Below are positions 20,362-32,669 of a stretch of 64,000 bases of DNA, in pieces. The notes under the pieces were generated by a model that saw only the letters and a list, made by a program, of their open reading frames with translations, had not been told where the DNA came from and searched no databases. A program made the translations under genes and the position numbers. Within the stretch, counting starts at the first letter, position 1. Every line of letters starts with the position of its first letter. Source of the DNA: Saccharomycopsis phalli. Its lineage: Eukaryota > Ascomycota > Saccharomycetes > Ascoideales > Saccharomycopsidaceae. The DNA is taken from the NCBI GenBank assembly GCA_020342235.1, contig CP073214.1:1612001-1676000 (forward strand), in the 5' to 3' direction.

Positions 20362-22149
20362 CTACTCCTTGTTACTAACTTTGAATCCCGACAAATCGTG
20401 AATCACCATTCCTGCAACACATGCACTCAATAATGTACTGATAGCCCCGGTTATCAATGCAGAGAATACAGTCTGTGACACTATACGTGCCTTTTTCGGA
20501 GCCAAAGTACCCAATACCCCAATTTGCGTCCCCACCGATCCAAAATTGGAAAACCCGCAAAGAGCATACGTCGCCAAAAGCTGGCCTCGTTTAGACATCG
20601 TGTTGAATGGTGCCTTGGAAATCAAATAAGTGTAGCCGTTAAACTCGTTTTCAATAAACTTAATGGCAAGCAACTCTGCAATTGGTCTCAACTCATTCCG
20701 AGGAGCCCCCAAGAGAAACGCAACAGGATACAAAAGATACCCACCCATCAACTCGAACGTCAAGCCATTGATGTTCCAGAAATTACCAAACCAGGTAAGC
20801 ACCCCGTTGAACAACGCCACAATCGAGATGATGCACAACTGATTCGTCATAATCGTACCAGCCACAACTAACCCCAAGTAGGCACCGTTAGAAAATGCAT
20901 GCAACACGTTTCGTGGCTTGTCCTCCTCAGCCAAATTTTCGTCACCGTCGGGAATCTCACAGTCACCAGCAGTAAGCGAGTTTTCCACTTCAGGGTATCG
21001 CAATTTTGACACCGCTAAAGAAGCCGGAATCGACATCACACACGAAGACACCAACGCCTGGGGATTGATTCCTAGTGCAATATATGATATAAGCACCGAC
21101 CCGGAGATTGTGGCAAATCCTGAGCACATCACCTGGTGGATCTCTGCCACAGTCAAGTAAGGCAACAAACCTTTGATAAGAATAGCAGATTCGCCAATTC
21201 CAATAAATGGAGAGGCTGCAGCAACCACAGCTTCACCTCCACTGACTTTCATTGACCAGAAAAAAAACTTGGAGAACTTCCCCGTGGCCCATTGGATGAA
21301 ACCAAGATAGAGAAGTACATAGACCACGGAAATGAAGAAGAGCACCGCGGGTAGCACAGTGAAAAAAAACATACCCAAGTTAGCGACGGAATCATTAGTA
21401 ATAAAGGCAACACCATGCTTTGCAAAGCCAAGAAACTCTTCAGACAAGTTGGATACAAACTTGAAAATATCGTACCCTGCCTTGGTACGAAGCACAAACA
21501 AGGCAATCACAAACTGCATCAACATTCCATTTATCACAGTGACCCATCTGATTTTCTTGCGGTTCGTCGACGTGAGATACAACCCAAGCAAGGCAACGAT
21601 CATTCCAAAAAACGAAATGAGCCTGTCTACCCGTCTGGAGTCTTTGGTCTCGCTGGGAACCATGGTTCCTATAAGCATCACGGCTATCGTCAAAAGTGCC
21701 CCAGAAAGAAGCCTGAATCGTTTTGGAATAACCTTGTTGCGCAAGAAAAGCATGTTACACCAAGCAGTATCCAAGAATGACATGATCCACTTCACCAAGG
21801 GAACATAGAGCGTCAAGAAGCGAAAGAATATCATAATGTATATGATGGTGGGAATCAACCAATTGTGTCTTTGTTTTGGCTGTGCAATGATACTCACCCA
21901 CCAGGCAGTAAAAAACGAAAACCAAAAGAGGTGTACTGCCCATCTCCAGCGAGGATACGAAAACCGGATTTTTTGAGCAATGGTGAGCTTCTTTACCTCA
22001 TTTTCAGCCTCGCCCTCGCCCTCGCTGACTGAGTTCTGCTCATTTTTTTCCTTGGCCTCCTTTATCTTGATAGGCTCTTCCTCTGTTATTGATGTGATTC
22101 CATGAATACCTGTGGAAAACTGGGCACCGATTTCTCGATCCTGGGACAT
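20362..22149 (-). CDS. CNT: Concentrative nucleoside transporter (CNT family)
   Basis: Plasma-membrane symporter that takes up nucleosides using a cation gradient. Candida albicans has one CNT, described as proton-coupled; baker's yeast has none. The 595-aa protein begins with a charged cytosolic tail of about 68 residues, then multiple hydrophobic segments. Family strings are ASPFIGIGESAILIKGLLPYL (CNT re-entrant hairpin with the conserved GxGE) and CGFSNFGSVGTQIGVLG (second core motif), with NQLCIISIVALFNGVLTWFG between them. Length matches fungal CNTs. The start is the only ATG before the first membrane segment, with a TATATAA box about 90 bp upstream. The assignment is firm; substrate range is not readable. 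Confidence 0.93.
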   Translation of the reverse strand: MSQDREIGAQFSTGIHGITSITEEEPIKIKEAKEKNEQNSVSEGEGEAENEVKKLTIAQKIRFSYPRWRWAVHLFWFSFFTAWWVSIIAQPKQRHNWLIPTIIYIMIFFRFLTLYVPLVKWIMSFLDTAWCNMLFLRNKVIPKRFRLLSGALLTIAVMLIGTMVPSETKDSRRVDRLISFFGMIVALLGLYLTSTNRKKIRWVTVINGMLMQFVIALFVLRTKAGYDIFKFVSNLSEEFLGFAKHGVAFITNDSVANLGMFFFTVLPAVLFFISVVYVLLYLGFIQWATGKFSKFFFWSMKVSGGEAVVAAASPFIGIGESAILIKGLLPYLTVAEIHQVMCSGFATISGSVLISYIALGINPQALVSSCVMSIPASLAVSKLRYPEVENSLTAGDCEIPDGDENLAEEDKPRNVLHAFSNGAYLGLVVAGTIMTNQLCIISIVALFNGVLTWFGNFWNINGLTFELMGGYLLYPVAFLLGAPRNELRPIAELLAIKFIENEFNGYTYLISKAPFNTMSKRGQLLATYALCGFSNFGSVGTQIGVLGTLAPKKARIVSQTVFSALITGAISTLLSACVAGMVIHDLSGFKVSNKE

Positions 22150-22236
22150 TATTTGATGAAATTGCTCTGATGCACGTTACTTTATCCACTATTTTTCCTG
22201 GATAATGTCTGCTGTTTTATACAACCCACGCACGGC

Positions 22237-22243
22237 TTATATA
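22237..22243 (-). promoter_or_regulatory. TATA box of the CNT gene
   Basis: TATATAA on the minus strand, about 90 bp before the ATG at 22149, a normal yeast distance. Confidence 0.55.
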
Positions 22244-22907
22244 GCCTGCATGCTCAATGATCTGTGCCGTCCGAAAACGAACACCAAAAAGATAAGAAAA
22301 ACAGAAATACCAAGCCCCAACAAACATTAAAATTGACTAACAATATATAATGTTTTCCACTGTAACAACATCAGGAATTGTTATCGACTTGGTCCAAACA
22401 ATTCCACTGTATTTTCATTGAAGGATTTGGTCCCCTCAGTCATCCGTCATGTGTGTACTGACTTCCCAATGCCGTGAGTCCCATGGATTAACATGATAAG
22501 AAAAATATCACAAGGCAAGGTTTATGCACCAGGTCCAATTATTATTATTAGCCAAACCTTTTTTTGCGCTATTGATATGGAAGATAAGGAATGTTATCAT
22601 TCTCGAAACAAACTATATTTCTAATATATTTTCAATATATCACCAGGACCATCTACCAAAAGAGAAACTACAATAAAGATGTTGAACAAAAGGCATTTCC
22701 CAAAATAGTATATGTACTTGTGCCATGCCCCCCTAACAATGACAGCATGCTTAAAGTACCTTAATCTGAAACAGAGTCTTGCTATCATAGTGTAGTGTAT
22801 CGGTTCATGATCCTGTGTAATGAATAAGATCCGACAATGATAACAGTATGATCAACGGAATCTGATTAATGATCGCTTCCCGCGGCGAAAATAGTAAAAG
22901 CCCCGTC
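22244..22907. other. AT-rich intergenic upstream of CNT
   Basis: About 660 bp of promoter-proximal non-coding DNA. It has short ATT runs but no gene, RNA or repeat that I can support. Confidence 0.5.
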
Positions 22908-22919
22908 TAAGAAAACCCC

Positions 22920-23390
22920 GGGGGCAGGAGGTTTGGCCGAATGGAAAACACCTCATGCCTTATGGAGGGCGCATCATGAGGTAGTTACCGGGTTCGAGCC
23001 CCACCAAACCGCCCCAATACTCAAGAAAGTCTCCAGAAAGAGCACACTACGCCTCAGAAGGGCAATACAAGGAAGTCTCGCAAACGAGCAATGAACGACC
23101 CCGACGAGTCGTGCGCCCATCGTCACGAGATTCAGCGGCCGGATAGCGCCGGCATTTAGCCGAAGGATGGCCAGGCTTCTCGCATAACCAATAGCCAGTC
23201 ACGTTAAACCACTAACAACACTGCTCCCATTGAAGTTTTTCAGCCCATATAACCGTTTGGGGTTATAAAGGGTTTTCTTCAATAGAATGCTGCCTCAGGA
23301 TGTTCCTGAGTGAAAATATATCTGTCGAATCACCGTGTTTCCGGAGACAATATATAGCTAAATACAGAACTAAATATACTTAACTTAACT
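22920..23390 (+). mobile_element. tRNA-derived SINE-like element with 12-bp target-site duplication
   Basis: TAAGAAAACCCC at 22908-22919 and 23391-23402 exactly flanks 471 bp. The left part resembles a class II tRNA: complementary ends GGTTTGG (22930-22936) and CCAAACC (23004-23010) enclose an A box TGGCCGAATGG and a B box GGTTCGAGCCC. T-stem pairing is imperfect, so it is tRNA-derived, not a tRNA gene. A unique body follows, then CGGAGACAATATATAGCTAA and a short repetitive end (ACTTAACTTAACT). Related partial copies are at 3897-3985, 8810-8998 and 50759-50820. Head, body, tail and duplication together fit a SINE. The mobilising enzyme is inferred to be the resident LINE. Confidence 0.82.
22934..23001 (+). 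promoter_or_regulatory. Internal RNA polymerase III promoter (A and B boxes)
   Basis: A box TGGCCGAATGG at 22934-22944 (consensus TGGCNNAGTGG, one mismatch) and B box GGTTCGAGCC at 22991-23000 (full match to GGTTCGANNCC). Spacing of 57 nt between starts suits a class II tRNA-like promoter. Confidence 0.7.
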
Positions 23391-23402
23391 TAAGAAAACC
23401 CC

Positions 23403-24616
23403 TGTCTAAAACCCCTCTAGAGACAACCACTTGCTGTATTCCTTATTATAGTTTATACTTGTATGCAGTTTACATTCGTAGATCAATCCCAAGTGATCAT
23501 TGGCCATTAGACGCACTGAAATTGGTTCGAATAGCCTCTGGTGTACAGTAAATAGACTTGGCAGGCCAAATGCCACAAGTAGGCCAGAGTCCGTACTTGC
23601 TCTTAGGGATGACCCATCGGAATTTTATTTATTCCGAAAGTCTTATAACCCAGCTTATTCTCAAATGTTACCGTGCCAAAACAGTTGGATAATTGAGGAG
23701 AACTTCATTACAGAAATTTGTCCACCAGTTATGGTTTCACGGAATGACTGTCAGCCAATTTTTTACTCATACTCACACTGTTGGTGAATGTTTCAAGCAG
23801 CAAAATCCTGCCGAAGTTTATCTTACCGGTTGATTTATTCGTGATAATTAACATCAATTGTATGAAATTTTATAATATTTGTTTTCCTTTTGATATCGAC
23901 TAACTGGATGAATAACCAACTGCTCTATTGCTCGTCTGTTCTGTGGAACTTATCTCTCTTTTATGATAATGCCCAAACTATATTATACACTCCGTCATAG
24001 CAGCGTTCATTGTATTGCGGATGAAATAAGAGTCGCTCCATAAAGTATCACAGTACTCAATTAACTTCATGCAAATGTCATGACTCACGGTTGCCCAATC
24101 AGGCCAGTACTTTAACATGTCTTCTTTTTGAAAGGATTCACCCAATGATCAAAATCTATTTCATAGCTATCTTAACCTCCAATAATCTATGGTTCGCTTA
24201 GAACTTCTATCCTACACAAAAAGACACACTATTAGCTTGCACTATTTAGAGCTTCCTTTGGTGGTTGAACAGCTCCTTTAAAAGGATGCCTATTATGTTA
24301 CTTGTCAATCACAAGGTTTTTACACAGAGTGATTGCCTTTAGTCTTACTCTATCCGAAGATAAAAGTAACAGCAGGGCCCCCGCAGTGTCAAGGGATTTA
24401 AGAGGTGAAAGCTTCAGTACCGACATTGCAATCTTATTCTTCAGATAGTCTCAGCAGTAATAACAACTTGCCATCTAGCTTTCATTATCAAGATTTTCAC
24501 AACTTAATCTTGTGTATCAGGTTATTACCGATTGACACTTGTCATACCTATCAACTACGATTAAGGTCAATTTTTACGTTTGGGATTTGTTTCATACATG
24601 AGGTTGAGGTAGGTTT
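23403..24616. other. AT-rich intergenic between the SINE-like element and the copia element
   Basis: No coding family is recognisable. A 95-codon frame at 23500-23787 looks accidental. I searched this flank by eye for an LTR of the neighbouring copia element and did not find one. Confidence 0.5.
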
Positions 24617-26409
24617 CTAATAAGCATGAAGCCCTAGTCTTACCAATTCCTCAATCCATGTCATCCCATTTTTGGAAAAAGCCTTTGGCTTGGTAAACAT
24701 GTCGGCTTGCTGATCAGCTGACGGGATGTATCGCAACTCTAACCTGTCATCATCCGCAAGCTGCTGTATTTTACTCCAGTATGTTGCGTACTTCATTTGG
24801 CCGGCTTTAGCCCTGCCAACCTTTGCTAGCGCAGGCTGACAGTCCACATACGCAGTAATCTTTTCTCGACACCTGAAATCATTCTCGTCCTTTCCTTGCA
24901 CTCTTGTTCGTTGTTCCACCCCCATGGCATCAAGAAATAAGTTAATGTAGTCTTCAACCTCCTCAGCAACATTAGATCCATCAAAAAGAGCCTGGATTTC
25001 GGTTTCTGTTGTGGATCCTGCCTGCCTTTCAGTTCTATCAGTTTTCCACGCTACTGGCACGCCGTAGACCTTTACCACATAACCATAGTATGAAGTCATG
25101 TAACTGGGTAATATTTCGTTCTTTTCTCCAAGGAAAGAAGCGTCCGAATACAATTCAATTCTCGTTGGACGATCTCTTGGTTTGATTTTAATGCCAAACG
25201 ATTGGGTATTTAGATAATAATGCATGGCATCTCTGACTTTATACCATACCTCGGGATATTTTGTTTGGGCCATTGATGATAGATAGCATGCAACAAAACT
25301 TAGATCAGGGCGACAAGATCCTTGTATTATATCCAAAGTTTCTGTATACTTGTAAAAATTATCTGGATCACTTTCTTTACTGGTCGGCCTAAGCTTTACG
25401 TACAGCAGAATCGGTACCTGTGTCGTTTTACGTGATGGGACGGGACATAACTCCGGAAGTAAACTTTCGTCTTCCTGTTCGCGGCACATAATCAAACCGC
25501 TACGGCACTGGAATGATGTCTCGGTATCTTCATCGGGGTCCATCTTCTTAAGGTCAATACCTAGCAAACGTTTGGGGAACCCTAGTATCGTCAATTCTAT
25601 CTTCTCGCCCAATCTATCCAAAAAATCAAAGGCTTCAGAGCGATTCTTTGACACAACTAAGACGTCGTCCATGTAAATTATCACAATCATAGTCTTTGCA
25701 GAATTCTTGTATACTGATTTTAGAACTGGAGCAATCTCTGACATATCCAACTCTTTTAAAATTTTGTTAAAGTGATCATAACACGCCTTCGTACTCTCTT
25801 TCAATCCGTAAATTGATCTCTTGATCTTTAACCCAAGTTTATATCCAGCTATCGGTCGGATCTTTAACATTTCAATCACTTCTCTAGGCGGATGTACAAT
25901 AATGTTGGTACCTTCAGGAAGCCTAGCGTCTAAGCCCGCTGTATTGACATCAGCTTGAATGAGGTGCCAGCCTTCTTTGATTGCTAACGTTAAAAGCACT
26001 CTAATCGGTGTTGGTTTGACTGTTGGGGAATACACGTCTCTCTCCACACTATATTCCGGATAATGCCTAACATTATTTGCTTTCAACACCAATCGACTCT
26101 TGTAAACATTTTCAGTCTTTTTCTTATCCTCCCATCTAATTCTTGTAAGTTTCGTTTCCTTTGGTACAACAATTGGTTCAAATGTATTGTAGACATGGTG
26201 TGAGAATAGTTCCTTGTCCCTTGCTTCTTGTCTTTTAGCAGGGTCAAAATATTCTATCATTTCATAGTATTGGTTGAGTAACGCTTGTTTCCCATCGACA
26301 TATAGCTGGTGCCGCAATCTCTTCGGCGCCCGACTAATGAGTCCATTGCTCCTGTTAACAGTCGGAAACTTTAGGGCATTCAGTGATTCAATGATCAGAT
26401 CAGGTTCTC

Positions 26410-26990
26410 CCATAGCCTTGCGCTTCGCTCTGGTAATTGTATCAGGTTCTGTCACAGTCTTATGCCTTTCTTCAACAATTGTATCAGGTTTTGGCTCAGT
26501 CTTATGCTTCGCTCTGGTAATTGTATCAGGTTCTGGCACAGTCTTATGCTTCGCTTCAACAATCATATCAGGCTCTGGCATAGTCTTATGCTTCGCTTCA
26601 ACAATCGTATCAGGCTCTGGCATAGTCTTATGCTTCGCTTCAACAATCGTATCAGGCTCTGGCACAGTCTTATGCTTCGCTTCAACAATCGTATCAGGTT
26701 CTGGCACAGTCTTGTGCTTTGCTTCAACAATTGGATCAGGTTCTGTCATAGTCTTGTGCTTTGCTTCAACAATCGGATCAGGTTCTGTCATAGTATTGTG
26801 CTTTGCTTCAACAATCGGATCAGGTTCTGTCATAGTCTTCTGCTTTGCTTCAACAATTGGATCAGATTTTGTCATAGTCTTGTGCTTTGCTTCAACAATC
26901 GGATCAGGTTCTGTCATAGTCCTGTGCTTTGCTTCAACAATTGAATCAGATTTTGTCATAGTCTTGTTCTTTCGCTCAACAGATGGACCA
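26410..26990 (-). repeat. In-frame 42-bp tandem repeat inside the copia element
   Basis: About 14 copies of a 14-codon unit (EAKHKTM-EPD-IV) between integrase and reverse transcriptase. The register is constant, so it extends the protein without breaking the frame. Confidence 0.93.
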
Positions 26991-28539
26991 GGCTCCGATA
27001 CTATCCTACGGTTCGGTTCGTAGTGCAAATTTGGGTTGTCACCTTCTTCGAGAATTTCCTCGCCATCTATATTGAATTCGTATCCTCTTATACGTCTTCG
27101 AAGAACTGGTGGTAGACTCCGAAAGGCTGGGAACTTTCTACCTGGTGGTAAAGTAGCCATTGGAAGTATTCTTTTTGCAAAGTCAAATGAAACATCAGAA
27201 CAAAAGTACCGCTTACCCGTTGACCCGTCTTCAATAACGTATCCTGCTTGATTCTTTCGGCATCCTAAGAACCTGCCTTGCCGGGAAGGAGTATGGCGAT
27301 TTGACCTTTCCACATTTCCACGATAATAGTATACCTTTGTCCCAAAAGGTTGGAACGATTGTTTGCTAATTTTCTTGATTCGCGCCTCCCCATAGTGTCT
27401 TGTGAATGGAATATATCCATCAGGGAATTTCGGTAGTCTATTATACAGGTATACCACATGGTCCAAAATATCCTCAAGGTAATTTGCAACCAACGCATCG
27501 TTCAGTATTCTCCACTTTGGCAGATCTTCATCTCCTCTCAAGCTGGCAATGACGTTCTTCGTTCTATCCCTCACTATTTGGGCAAATCGCTCAATGAACC
27601 TTGTATTTTGCAAAGAAGTAGAGGGCACATCAATGAGTTCGATGTGGTTCTTTACAAGAAACTTTTCCAAGGTTTTAAAACCAAACGCAACGCGTTTATC
27701 AATGAACAAGCTTTTAAACCCAAGCAGCAACACATTCTCAATGACCAGCTGGGCAGCAGCCTTAGTAGGAATTCTAATGGCATCAATCACAGTACTATAT
27801 TCATCAACCATTACTAGAATTATAGCTTTGCCGAACCAAATCAAAGTAACAAATAATGTGTGGCATGGAACAGTAGCAGCCACATGACCTGGCTTCTTTG
27901 GCGTTGCATCTGTAGAAGTTCCTTTTAGACATGTAGAGCATTGGACTTTGGAAGACATTAAGATTTTGATTTCATTCGGCGAAAGATGATATACTTCAGC
28001 GTGCTTTATCAATTTGGCAGAATCCGTATGTCCATATAGTTGATGAATATGTAGTGCCTCCATATCGAACTCGCCGGCGTTTGCTTCAGGCAAAGATACA
28101 ATATCTCTGTTTAATTTCATATAAAGCAATCCCTTAGGTGTAGTGAACAAAGGAGTCTTCTTCTCCCTAAACATTATATGTGGATTGTTCATTGGTAAAA
28201 TTGGAATAACCTCTTCATTAGTAATCACATCTTTGTGAGCAAGAATTGATAGGTCACATCCAATGTCCTCCTTTTTTATGTGGTAACCCCTAATTGTGAT
28301 CGCCAGATCTCCCAAAGGAATACTGATAATTCCCGGACCAACAGCTCTAATGATTTCATTTCTTAGTACTTGGCATTGAATAATCTCGTCGTTGAGGTTT
28401 TCAAATAAATTTTTGTTAGTACTAAGAGTCACGTCAGCACCGGTATGATAAAGTAACATATTCGGCTCCACCCCTTCCAACTTTAATTCATCAATAGCGC
28501 AATTGAAGATTTTCGTGCCCTTAGTATTTGTCGTACTTT

Positions 28540-29350
28540 TCAGACTCTCACGATGCTTAACCTCCTTCTGTATCGCAATTTCCAACTCTCTTTGCTTAGC
28601 AGCCTCCAATTCTTTCTGTTTAACTGCTTCCAACTCTCTTTGCTTAGCAGCCTCCAATTCTTTCTGTTTAACTGCTTCCAATTCTCTTTGTTTAGCAGTC
28701 TCCAATTCTTTCTGTTTAACTGCTTCCAACTCTCTTTGCTTAGCAGCCTTCAATTCTTTCTGTTTAGCTGCTTCCAATTCTCTTTGTTTAGCAGCTTCCA
28801 ACTCTCTTTGTCTAACTGTTTCCAATTCTCTTTGCTCCAATTCTTTCCGTCTAGCTGTTTCCAATTCCTTCTGTCTCGCAATTTCCAACTCTCTTTGTCT
28901 AGCTGCTTCTAATTCCTTCTGTCTCGCAATTTCCGACTCACTTTGTCTGGCAGTTTCCATCTCTCTTTGCTTAACAATTTTCAACTCTTTCTGTCTAGCA
29001 GCTTCCAACTCTCTTTGCTTGGCAACTTCCAAGTCACTCCGCTTAACAACTTCCAAGTCACTCCGCTTAACAACTTCCAACTCTTTCTGGCTATCAGTTT
29101 CTAACTCTCTCTTTCTAGCAATTTCTAACTCTCTCTGTCTAGCAGCTTCCAAGTCACTTAGTCTAGCGGCATCACGCTCTCTTTGTCTGGCAGTCTCCAA
29201 CTCTCTCTGTCTAGCAGCCTCAAAATCTCTCTGTCTAGCAGCTTCCATCTTTCTCTGTCTAGCAATTTCCAAGTCGCTCTGCTTAACAACTTCCAAGTCA
29301 CCCTGCTTGGCAATTTCCGACGCCTTCTGCCTAGCGGCCTTCAACTCTTT
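28540..29350 (-). repeat. In-frame coiled-coil repeat inside the copia element
   Basis: Dozens of 8-codon, 24-bp units of the type ELEAAKQR/KELEAVKQ, predicted to be a long charged helix. It lies between the zinc-knuckle region and the protease-like region. Confidence 0.9.
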
Positions 29351-30663
29351 TTGTCGAACAACAGTGCACTCATTAATGGTATGTAATCCCCGCTTACCAC
29401 AACCCTCGCATCTCCGAGGTACACTATTCCTAGAAGTTCTTGACTCTTTCTGTCTAACAACAGTGCATTCATTAATAGTGTGCAATCCTCGTTTGCCACA
29501 ACCTTCACATTTCCGAAGGACATTACCATTTTGCCTACTGTACTTCGGGTCTTTCAGTCTAGCAATAGTGCATTCATTAATAGTGTGGCTTCCCCATTTA
29601 CCACAACCCTCGCATCTCCGACTGGTTTTACGATTCAGTCTAGCTGGGAATTTCGGGTTAGTCTTCAATCTTGGAGTGAAGTCTGCCTTCTGACTAGCGG
29701 ACTTTGAGGATACCTTGTCTTCATCAGATTCCCATTTAGCACCGCTGCGGGATCTAGTATGGGATGCACCGCTGTCTTCACGCGAAACTTTGAAAGAATC
29801 GGAGCGACTGTACCAGTTGGCCGAACATAGTTTGCTTTCTATACTGTTTTCATGTTCTGTGCTGCTAGAGTAGTGTTTCACCCTAGCTATTCTCTCATCA
29901 AGCCCTTTTTCAGGTCGAACGACCAACAAGGACGAGCTCCCTTGGTTATTTCGTGTTTCTCGACTGGAACTTTGGGGACGGTAGTGGTCATACACAGGGC
30001 GCCCTTCATTCCGATTATTATATATATCGGTTGATTTACTCATGGTAATTAAGATCACCGGTATAAAATCCTGGACTTCTTTGCTTGCGTATCTTTGTGT
30101 TTGCAAAATTACAATGTGGTTCTATTATCAATCAACGGGGGGAAAGGATTATTTATTTTATATAGCATGGGCCTCGCAGTCCGTTGCACAAAAGGGGTGA
30201 GGGTGGTGCATGACGCGGAAATGTACGTATCACATATATTACACAAGTTTATGAGACATTGGTTACAAATTAGCCCAGACTATAGGAAAGGAATGCTTGT
30301 ATTATTACATAGTTTAGTTATTTGGTGTAGGGATATAAAAAATATTTAAATCCTCGTGTGGTTCATATGATGTCTGGAAGGGCCAAGTCGACGTAGTCAT
30401 GTGACGAAACAAGTACTGCCCAAGACGGGACTTGTGGGCGAGCATGGTAAATTCTACGGCACTTCAAATGAGGCAACGGAATCCTCAAATGCTGGTATCT
30501 CACAATTTTTCCGGAAGAATAGTGGGTCACAGTATAATAGTGTGATGAGTTCTGGCCGATGGACGGATTTAATCACCTATTCGTCTGATTAATCAATACC
30601 AAGCAAAGCAAACAGTCGTTGGAAGTTCCATGTGACATGTACATATATATATCATGGTTAATG

Positions 30664-30720
30664 TATGTAGTAAGTTAGGATACGCGCTGGTAAAATATCT
30701 AAAATATTTGCTTAGCTATT
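30664..30720 (+). mobile_element. LTR-end remnant
   Basis: Shares TAGTAA-TTAGGATACG and GGTAAAATATCTAAAATAT with the LTR-end motif at 57856-57910 and with the reverse complements of 31655-31718, 32670-32732 and 54623-54683. It is a fossil fragment; the family is probably copia-like but unproven. Confidence 0.5.
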
Positions 30721-31384
30721 CAAGAAAATTCTAACTAGCGTACACACAACTAATGTACTGAATAGTCTGAATTAACCTGAGAGTAGCAATAACCAATATC
30801 TCGCGACTTGGGATGAAATGACGTCACATGTCTATGATATACAGTTAGCACTCAAGGGACAAGAGGTCTACTAACTCGGGAAGCAAATTTTTATATATTA
30901 TTTTATATTTACTGCTTGCAAGTTGTAATAGTTCACAGACATGTGCCCAAAGGTAACTCGGTAAAAATGCCGCGGAAAGACTAAAAGAAGGCTACGATAT
31001 TATCATGATTATTGGCCTTGCCAAATATCATTTCAAAGAGCGACAGGCAATATAAGATAAATGTAAAGTCTTGCGAAATAGTAAAGGAATTATCGAACTG
31101 GAAAATTCACATTGCTAACGATATAATACCACTAGCTCTAATCGAGTTTTTTCACGTGACCTCCCATGAGTGTATTTGAGGTTAACGATGCTGTCTGTAC
31201 CGTGCGACTGATTAAGCTTGGAGAACTGATATAGGAATTACAAGATTATGATGGAGCAGTTGGAATAAAAGCCAAGCCGTAAAGGAGAAAGCAGGGTTAG
31301 GCAATTAACGATAGCCCCGCTTGTGAATGAGCATAAATAACTGGGCGTAATGAAGAAGATGAAAGAGTTACTCTAAAAATTTAT

Positions 31385-31718
31385 TTACCGTCTGTTTGGT
31401 TATTAGAAAATGGTCTAGCCAGGCCCATTTCCTCTACATATGAATACTACGTCCTTCTCATGACCTCTAATCATTGCAAAGGTCCTCATTGCTCTCCTTG
31501 AAACGTTGTTTTCTTTGTTATTTCCTTTCTTTTTCTGTTATACTTGCTTTTTGACTCAATCTCTTAATCAAAGGCAATGGTCTAGCCAAGTTCATTCCCT
31601 TAGACCAAAGAATGGGTCTCACCTTCTCCGGATATAAATAGGCAGACTATTCTCTTAATAGTCAAGCCAATATATTTTAGCTATTTTACCAAACTCGTAT
31701 CCTAGTTACTATAGTACA
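31385..31718. mobile_element. Solo-LTR-like remnant
   Basis: A repeat carrying a TATAAATA box (31633-31640), two direct copies of ATGGTCTAGCCA (31410 and 31577), and the recurring end AATATATTTTAGCTATTTTA... finishing in TACA at 31718. No internal retroelement region adjoins it, so it looks like a solo LTR. The left boundary is uncertain. Confidence 0.5.
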
Positions 31719-32669
31719 TTGGGCAAATAGCTAATTAGAATAACTTGGAACACTATTCTGAGAGAACTGTACAACTTATATCTTGTAGTTTGCAGTGTTT
31801 AATATTGTTGATTGGTGAATTTTAAGTGTTGTAACAATACCACCAGGATTTTATTGTTATAGCATCTTTGTGCGATAAGCTTATAAGTGCCTATTCACCT
31901 GGTCATTTAGTCCCAAAGGAACAAAACAAAGTATGCACAGGTTTATATTTAAGGTCAATTATTAAGAATAGCTGGTAAAGGTAATCTATGATCTAACATG
32001 TCAAAATTGTCAATGTTGAAAGTTGGATAGTGCACGTAATATAAACTTGAAACCATCGTTCAGAGTATGCCCAAATTTTTGGCATCATTAGATGCTAGTA
32101 TCGGTTCTGCTATGGGCTATGATATAAACTAATTAAATATATATAAAGACGATACTTTTGTTTAATTTGACCAGATGAAATATCCGGACTTTTACAAATG
32201 AACCATGTATAAATAATTCATGCATTCACGTTACTTAAATTGAGGCTGCTTTATTACAACTTGAAAGTACAGTAGCGTTCCACTTGGCCAGATAAAGCCC
32301 AATCATCCAGTGGTAATATAAGTAGGTTAATAGTGTTCAGTCATAATTTCTTTTATAAACTCTACTGGTAGTCCGTTGGCAAAAAAAAATTGTGCAGCTT
32401 TCAAAGCATAAGACTGCAACGGTGCTTAAATGGCGTGCTAGATGCTTTGCTTATCAGATACAGGGCATGAGAGGAAGATTAGATTGCTGGATTTTTCAAT
32501 GACTAGTCCAGTGTTTGGGGTCCATATTGTCGTGATAACCTGGCTTGGGCAGGAGTTCTGCTGTAGCTTAGAGGAATGCTTGTATATGAAATATAATATT
32601 CCTGTAATAAAAAAGGGTTTTACTTTTTTTCTCATTTTATTTTCAAGAATAAGTTGTCAGGCTTTTCGC

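Larger units (their letters stand above)
24617..30043 (-). mobile_element. Ty1/copia-type retroelement, looks whole over its long coding frame
   Basis: A copia-type element in one uninterrupted frame of about 1808 codons from the ATG at 30041-30043. Parts in order: an N-terminal region with three zinc-knuckle-like motifs (CEGCGK...HTINEC); about 300 residues of Glu/Lys/Arg-rich coiled-coil repeats (ELEAARQR, ELEAAKQK); a protease-like region; integrase with its HHCC zinc domain; a segment of about 14 tandem EAKHKTMTEPDPIV-type repeats (26410-26990); reverse transcriptase with YMDD (25664-25675); and RNase H (LYSDAS). Gag-like and Pol parts share one frame. By eye I could not identify LTRs on either side. 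The open frame suggests a recent element; a TATA-like ATTTTATATA lies near 30154. Confidence 0.88.

Noticed and set aside
22930-23010. Functional tRNA gene (Leu/Ser type)
   Set aside because: The acceptor-like ends and A/B boxes are good, but the T-stem pairs poorly (about 3 of 5) and no 7-nt anticodon loop can be drawn. It is better read as the tRNA-derived head of a SINE-like element.
23500-23787. Small gene of 95 aa
   Set aside because: No promoter, no family features; consistent with a chance frame in AT-rich DNA.
26274-27023. 249-aa plus-strand protein with GSGTVLCFASTIVS repeats
   Set aside because: Antisense shadow of the tandem-repeat segment inside the copia element; 42-bp periodicity keeps all frames open.
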